Below are positions 35,147 through 38,449 of a stretch of 38,449 bases of DNA, in pieces; position 1 is the stretch's first letter, and every line of letters starts with the position of its first letter. The stretch comes from an archaeon SCG-AAA382B04. Its GTDB lineage: Archaea > Halobacteriota > Methanonatronarchaeia > Methanonatronarchaeales > Methanonatronarchaeaceae. The DNA lies in contig PZKD01000090.1 in the NCBI GenBank assembly GCA_003034855.1, positions 1 to 38,449 on the forward strand. The letters run 5' to 3'. Both the position numbers and the translations under genes were made by a program. A model generated the notes under the pieces. The model was given only the letters and a program-made list of their open reading frames with translations, did not search any database and was not told the DNA's origin.

Positions 35147-36082
35147 ATGGAAAAAAATGGTTTTGGTGCGAAACTGTTTGGGTTATTGTTCATTTTTTTC
35201 TTAGGTTATATTGCAATTTCTAGAATCCACTTGTTGATGGATAGTATTCCTCCTATGAGTAGATATGAGTATGTTTTTCCTATTAGTCAGTCGATTTCTA
35301 TAATAGCTTCTTTGATAACCACCGTGTTTATATTTGCTTATTTGATTGAGCCTAATTTTTTAACTAAAAAAATTGAAGAAGTCTCCGACTTGGAATTAAA
35401 AAGAGGAGAACATGGATTACTTTTTATATTGCTTTGTGGTTCATTATGGTTAATATTTAGTTCCTCCTTAGCTCAGGGGTTTAGAGCGTTTGAAATTAGG
35501 TTTATTTTAGAAAAATCCGTTGAGTTTGGGGGAATAGACCAGATGTCAGTGCTTTTGAATCAATTAGTTCTCTTAATTCCATTTGTGGTAATCCCTATTT
35601 CTTATATGGCCATTGTCAATGATAAGGGTTATAAAGAAATAATTGGCTTTAAAAAAGATAATTTATTAAAAAATATTGTTTTAGGGATCTTAACTGGGTT
35701 TTTAATACTTTTATGCGTTGGAATTGTTAATTATGGACTGATTCAACTCTTTGATGTGAGTCAAGAAAATATGCTTTTGGGTCAAATCGCCAATCTTGGT
35801 CCATTTTTTGCGTTATTTTTGTCTTTAAGTGCAGGAATATCTGAAGAAATATTTTTCAGAGGATTTTTACAAAATAAACTTGGAATATTAACTGCTTCAT
35901 TTTTGTTTGCCATCACTCATGCAGGTTATGGAATCTTAATCCAGATATCTGGACCCTTTGTTTTTGGGCTAATAATTGGATTCGTCTATTATAAAACAAA
36001 AGATATACTCATACCAATAATAGCTCATACTTCTCTGAATCTAGCTGTCTTGTTGTTTACAATGTACTCTATTACTCCATGA
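35147..36082 (+). CDS. CPBP-family intramembrane metalloprotease
   Basis: A 311-residue membrane protein with about eight helices. The C-terminal half is a CPBP/Abi (Rce1-like) domain: motif 1 SEEIFFRGFL with Glu233, Glu234 and Arg238, motif 2 ITHAGYG with His258, and motif 3 AHTSLNLAVL with His294 and Asn298. These residues bind metal and water for intramembrane proteolysis. An N-terminal pair of helices and a cytoplasmic loop precede it. The substrate is unknown; archaeal members are largely uncharacterised. The 3' end overlaps aroA, on the opposite strand, by 11 bases. Confidence 0.88.
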   Translation: MEKNGFGAKLFGLLFIFFLGYIAISRIHLLMDSIPPMSRYEYVFPISQSISIIASLITTVFIFAYLIEPNFLTKKIEEVSDLELKRGEHGLLFILLCGSLWLIFSSSLAQGFRAFEIRFILEKSVEFGGIDQMSVLLNQLVLLIPFVVIPISYMAIVNDKGYKEIIGFKKDNLLKNIVLGILTGFLILLCVGIVNYGLIQLFDVSQENMLLGQIANLGPFFALFLSLSAGISEEIFFRGFLQNKLGILTASFLFAITHAGYGILIQISGPFVFGLIIGFVYYKTKDILIPIIAHTSLNLAVLLFTMYSITP

Positions 36083-37340
36083 ATTGGATTTCTCCACCAA
36101 GCTCTTGAATATGTTCAAAGAAATTTGGATAAGAAACCATTACCGATTCACCATCAGTGATTTTGCTTTCACCATTAGCATTCAATGCGGCTATTGTGAG
36201 AGCCATAACTATTCGATGATCATTATGTCCATCTAGATATGTTCCCTTTGGATTGGAATCATTTATTATGAAATCTTCATCTCTAACTTCAACATCAATC
36301 CCCATTTTATTCAATTCTTTTTTCATAACACTTACTCTGTCAGTTTCTTTGTAGCGGATGTGAGAAATATTTTTAAGAACAACTTTTCCCTCAATAAATG
36401 ACCCTAATACTGATAAAATAGGGAATAAATCAGGATTATTTGATAAATCAATACTAAATGGTCTTAATTCTCTTTTTTCTACCCTAATTTTTTCAGTCTG
36501 CTTTTTAACTTTGGCTCCAGCGTTTTCCAATATCTTAAGAATTTTATAATCTGCTTGCTCTGATTCTAAATCCAAATTAGATACTTCTGTAGGTGCTGAA
36601 AGAGCGCCCAGGACCAAAATATTCGAACTTGAGGAAAAATCGCCAGGAACTTCGTAATCTAGGGCTTTATAAGTCTGATTACCAGGTATTTTATACCTAT
36701 CAAGTATTTCTATATCTGCCTCTCTAAGAACGTTTATTGTCATATTTGTATAGGGCTCAGATTTGATTTGAGTGGTTGGTGTTATTTTAGAATCTTTTTC
36801 ACATTTTGGTAGTGTCAATAGTAGAGATGAGATGAATTGACTAGAAACATCTGCTTTTATCTCTACCTTACCTCCTTTAATCCTTCCTTTCACCACAATA
36901 GGAGGGGTTCCATCTTCTTTTGTCGAAAAAGAGTTGGCTCCTAAAGAATTAATTGCATCTAATAGAATTTGATTAGGTCTATCCCGTAAAGATTCGTCAC
37001 CAGTCAAAACACAAGCGCCCTTATCTAATAATGAGGAAATCCCTATAAGAAATCTAAGAGATGTTCCTGAGTTACCTAAATCAATTACATTATTTGGAAC
37101 TTGCGGATTGTTTCCAAATCCTTTAACTTTTACTAAATCTTCTTTTATGTCGAATTTAGCTCCCAAGACCCTTAAACCTCTTATCGAAGATTTAATATCT
37201 TTAGACATTAAGGGGTAATGTATTTTAGAAGCTTCTGAGGATAATGCTGCTACAAAAAGAGCTCTATGAGAATAACTTTTCGATGGTGGGGCTTTAATTT
37301 CACCCCCACTAACCCCATCCTCTCTAATTAAAACTTTCAT
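36072..37340 (-). CDS. aroA: 3-phosphoshikimate 1-carboxyvinyltransferase (EPSP synthase)
   Basis: A 422-residue EPSP synthase joining PEP and shikimate-3-phosphate. Two inverse alpha/beta domains are indicated by PPSKSYSHRALF at the N-terminus, DLGNSGTSLRFL, GDESLRDRPNQ, the S3P-binding SSQFISSLLL, and the C-terminal KETDRVSVMKKEL and DGHNDHRIVMAL. All key basic and acidic residues appear present. It has its own promoter region divergent from the winged-helix gene. Confidence 0.96.
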   Translation of the reverse strand: MKVLIREDGVSGGEIKAPPSKSYSHRALFVAALSSEASKIHYPLMSKDIKSSIRGLRVLGAKFDIKEDLVKVKGFGNNPQVPNNVIDLGNSGTSLRFLIGISSLLDKGACVLTGDESLRDRPNQILLDAINSLGANSFSTKEDGTPPIVVKGRIKGGKVEIKADVSSQFISSLLLTLPKCEKDSKITPTTQIKSEPYTNMTINVLREADIEILDRYKIPGNQTYKALDYEVPGDFSSSSNILVLGALSAPTEVSNLDLESEQADYKILKILENAGAKVKKQTEKIRVEKRELRPFSIDLSNNPDLFPILSVLGSFIEGKVVLKNISHIRYKETDRVSVMKKELNKMGIDVEVRDEDFIINDSNPKGTYLDGHNDHRIVMALTIAALNANGESKITDGESVMVSYPNFFEHIQELGGEIQFME

Positions 37341-37403
37341 ATAGACAATCCTTCAATTAATAAGTTGGTTTTTTTAAAAAACTATTAGTATCCCTAAATT
37401 TTA

Positions 37404-37434
37404 GTATTATATTAAAAAATCTTCCTTAGGAGGT
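37404..37434 (+). promoter_or_regulatory. TATA element and Shine-Dalgarno of the winged-helix gene
   Basis: An AT-rich TATTATATTAAAAAA stretch (37404-37418) and a strong Shine-Dalgarno, AGGAGGT (37428-37434), three bases before the ATG at 37438. The region is divergent with aroA. Confidence 0.45.
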
Positions 37435-37437
37435 CTG

Positions 37438-37734
37438 ATGTTGATTGAGAGAGTTGAAGAAGAAATAGACCTACTTAAAAGACATATTGATATTCTTAAA
37501 ATAGCCAAAGAGAAAGGCCCTATTGGTATGGGAAAAATTTCAGAACTTACCGGCATTCCAAAGCACAAAATTAGGTATTCTCTTAGGATATTAGAAAAAG
37601 AGGATTTAATAAAACCTACTAATGAAGGTGCTGTAGCAAAAAATGTTGAAAAATTTTGGGAAAATTTTTCTGATAAAGTTAAGTTCGAAATAGAAAAAAT
37701 GAAAGAAATGGATAATACTCTTGATTCTTTTTGA
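37438..37734 (+). CDS. small winged-helix transcription regulator
   Basis: A 98-residue protein dominated by one winged-helix domain: helix 1 LKRHIDILKIAKEKGPIGMG, helix 2 KISELTGIP, recognition helix KHKIRYSLRILEKEDLI and a wing KPTNEGAVAKN. A C-terminal helix FSDKVKFEIEKMKEMD could form the dimer contact. It is of the type abundant in haloarchaea and methanogens as predicted regulators. No ligand domain. Target unknown; autoregulation is plausible. Confidence 0.8.
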   Translation: MLIERVEEEIDLLKRHIDILKIAKEKGPIGMGKISELTGIPKHKIRYSLRILEKEDLIKPTNEGAVAKNVEKFWENFSDKVKFEIEKMKEMDNTLDSF

Positions 37735-37798
37735 GTTGGGTCTAGAAAATTTTATATGTATCAGCAAAAATAAAATGGTTGAGGTTTTTTCTAAAATT

Positions 37799-37871
37799 GT
37801 CGCCATAGCTCAGTTGGTAGAGCGCCTCGCTGTTAACGAGGTGGTCCCAGGTTCGAGTCCTGGTGGCGACG
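37799..37871 (+). tRNA. tRNA-Asn (anticodon GTT)
   Basis: Plus-strand cloverleaf. Acceptor GTCGCCA pairs with TGGCGAC, followed by discriminator G; D-arm TAGCTCAGTTGGTAGAGC; anticodon stem CCTCG/CGAGG with loop CTGTTAA gives GTT; T-arm CAGGTTCGAGTCCTG. A TATA-like TTTATATG lies about 42 bases upstream. No intron, CCA not encoded. Confidence 0.96.
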
Positions 37872-37949
37872 CCTATTACAAAAGTAATATTTTTTGCTTA
37901 AGATGCCACTGTTCTCCTAAGTCATCTAGGTTGAAGCATTATTTTGAAA

Positions 37950-38213
37950 TTATTTATTTAAGAGGGTTCCTGTTATGAGTGGAGCGACTAGGGTTGTCAA
38001 TAAAACTAGTATCCAAATTCTTCCTTTTAATATGTTGTAATCGGCAAGGAGTTTATTCCATAAATGTCCCATAACATAGTGTCCAAAAATGAATTCAAAG
38101 AAAATTGTTAAAATGAACCAAAATGTTCCTATTAAAACTAAATCCAGTTTGGAGTATCCTTGACCTCCTCCTCCGCCTAAAGACGGAAGTATGCGGGCGT
38201 TAGTTTTTATCAT
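37950..38213 (-). CDS. membrane protein with repeat-derived, truncated N-terminus
   Basis: An 87-residue frame. The conserved part starts at about residue 23 (KLDLVLIGTFWFILTIFFEF) and contains FGHYVMGHLWNKLLADYN and a final helix VLLTTLVAPLITG. From memory this pattern occurs in somewhat longer archaeal membrane proteins of unknown function. The first 18 codons (MIKTNARILPSLGGGGG) are translation of repeat copy C, which begins at the ATG itself. So the repeat has replaced the original 5' end and provides a new start codon. It may be expressed as a chimera or be a dead remnant. Confidence 0.55.
   Translation of the reverse strand: MIKTNARILPSLGGGGGQGYSKLDLVLIGTFWFILTIFFEFIFGHYVMGHLWNKLLADYNILKGRIWILVLLTTLVAPLITGTLLNK
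38160..38212 (-). repeat. 53-bp hairpin repeat, copy C (fused to a membrane gene)
   Basis: The third 53-bp copy, nearly identical to copy B, with one change in the stem (CTTCCGTC). On the minus strand its TGATAAAAAC start provides the ATG context of the truncated membrane gene and its GGAGGAGGTCAA end joins directly to the conserved coding part. Confidence 0.8.
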
Positions 38214-38336
38214 TAAAGTAAATATTATCTATATAGTATAGTGAGTTAACTTAGTAGGCTAAATAATTTATTTAAAAACCATAAATTGAGCTTAAAACTT
38301 TTAAAATCCAAAAGATACCTAACACTTGTCTCTGAA

Positions 38337-38390
38337 AGCCCTGGCCGGGACGCTTGAACCCAGGGTAAATATCCCTCATATATCGGGATA
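38337..38390 (-). other. tRNA 3'-half-like hairpins
   Basis: On the minus strand: a stem TATCCC/GGGATA with a nine-base loop, a short spacer, then CTGGG-TTCAAGCGT-CCCGG, which looks like a T-arm with a nine-base instead of seven-base loop, then CCAGGGC as an acceptor-like strand. No D-arm or 5' acceptor half is present; a protein-coding end lies where they should be. An alternative pairing is CCCTGG/CCAGGG (38339-38344 with 38360-38365). It may be a degenerate tRNA fragment or simply two hairpins downstream of the gene at the window end. Confidence 0.3.
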
Positions 38391-38396
38391 AAAAAA
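38390..38396 (-). terminator. T7 tract after the partial gene
   Basis: Seven T residues on the minus strand immediately after the stop codon of the gene running in from the right edge, a typical archaeal termination tract. Confidence 0.4.
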
Positions 38397-38449
38397 TTAG
38401 TTTGGCAACATAATTTCTTTTTCTTTAACTACTCCTCCATTTGCTCGAA
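38397..38449 (-). CDS. 3' end of an unidentified protein gene (partial)
   Basis: The last 16 codons of a minus-strand gene that enters from beyond the right edge: RANGGVVKEKEIMLPN followed by TAA. The frame is open to the edge, and the composition resembles that of real genes here. Too short to identify. Confidence 0.55.
   Translation of the reverse strand, partial: RANGGVVKEKEIMLPN

Noticed and set aside
37721-37978. 85-codon plus-strand open frame over tRNA-Asn
   Set aside because: It is the translation of a tRNA gene and its flanks (AQLVERLAVNEVVPGSSPGG is the usual tRNA artefact).

Overview
The window is chromosomal DNA from an AT-rich euryarchaeon. Archaeal hallmarks include a thermosome, an RNase P/proteasome/SBDS/exosome superoperon, RpoP, L37Ae, Pcc1, RtcB with archease, an archaeal-type ThrRS with its own editing domain, PINA, an archaeal prepilin peptidase and archaeal-type CoaD. 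The thermosome and several KaiC-like ATPases look like those of Halobacteria and their relatives. Combined with low GC and only moderately acidic proteins, this suggests a halophilic or methanogenic relative such as Methanonatronarchaeia. That placement is inference from remembered similarity.

Layout. 1-2.5 kb: an IS-end-like hairpin, a Kef/CPA2 antiporter, a CBS-pair protein and a multi-span membrane protein. 2.7-5.5 kb: thermosome, then an unusual in-frame joining of a class I glutamine amidotransferase to a DUF211 protein. 5.5-13.5 kb, all minus strand: rpp30-pop5-psmA-sbds-rrp4-rrp41-rrp42-rpl37ae-rpoP-pcc1-zinc-ribbon protein-archease-rtcB. This joins RNase P, proteasome, ribosome maturation, exosome, transcription, tRNA t6A and RNA-ligation functions. 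13.5-20 kb: two convergent KaiC-like ATPases (one without a P-loop lysine), hisI-pinA, a nuclease-like protein, a tRNA methylthiotransferase and an Ntn-hydrolase asparaginase. 20.1-20.6 kb: a decayed IS605-type element. 20.7-23.1 kb: thrS and two small membrane proteins. 23.2-24.7 kb: a REC-PAS-histidine kinase gene broken in three places. 24.7-25.6 kb: tRNA-Gly(TCC), a carbonic-anhydrase-like gene, tRNA-Gly(GCC) and tRNA-Phe. 25.7-28.8 kb: a degenerate KaiC-like gene with a prepilin peptidase, then an intact IS605-type TnpB element. 28.8-38.4 kb: nfo, another KaiC-like ATPase, an aroC-purL-hisF-coaD operon, a CPBP protease, aroA, a winged-helix protein, tRNA-Asn, a truncated membrane gene and the end of an unidentified gene.

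Themes. (1) Four KaiC-like RecA-fold ATPases lie in about 17 kb, two with intact Walker A motifs and two with destroyed ones. (2) IS200/IS605 traces are scattered through the window: one intact element, one ruin with the same small-ORF/tnpB layout, and three 53-bp hairpin repeats. One repeat supplies the rtcB ribosome-binding site and another replaces the 5' end of a membrane gene. (3) Five convergent gene pairs abut or overlap at their stop codons, leaving no room for separate terminators. (4) The broken kinase carries a canonical -1 slippery heptamer before its first stop, and a 30-bp direct repeat whose recombination would restore the second break.

I see no CRISPR array, rRNA, replication origin or phage genes. 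No stretch longer than about 300 bases is left without an annotated feature.
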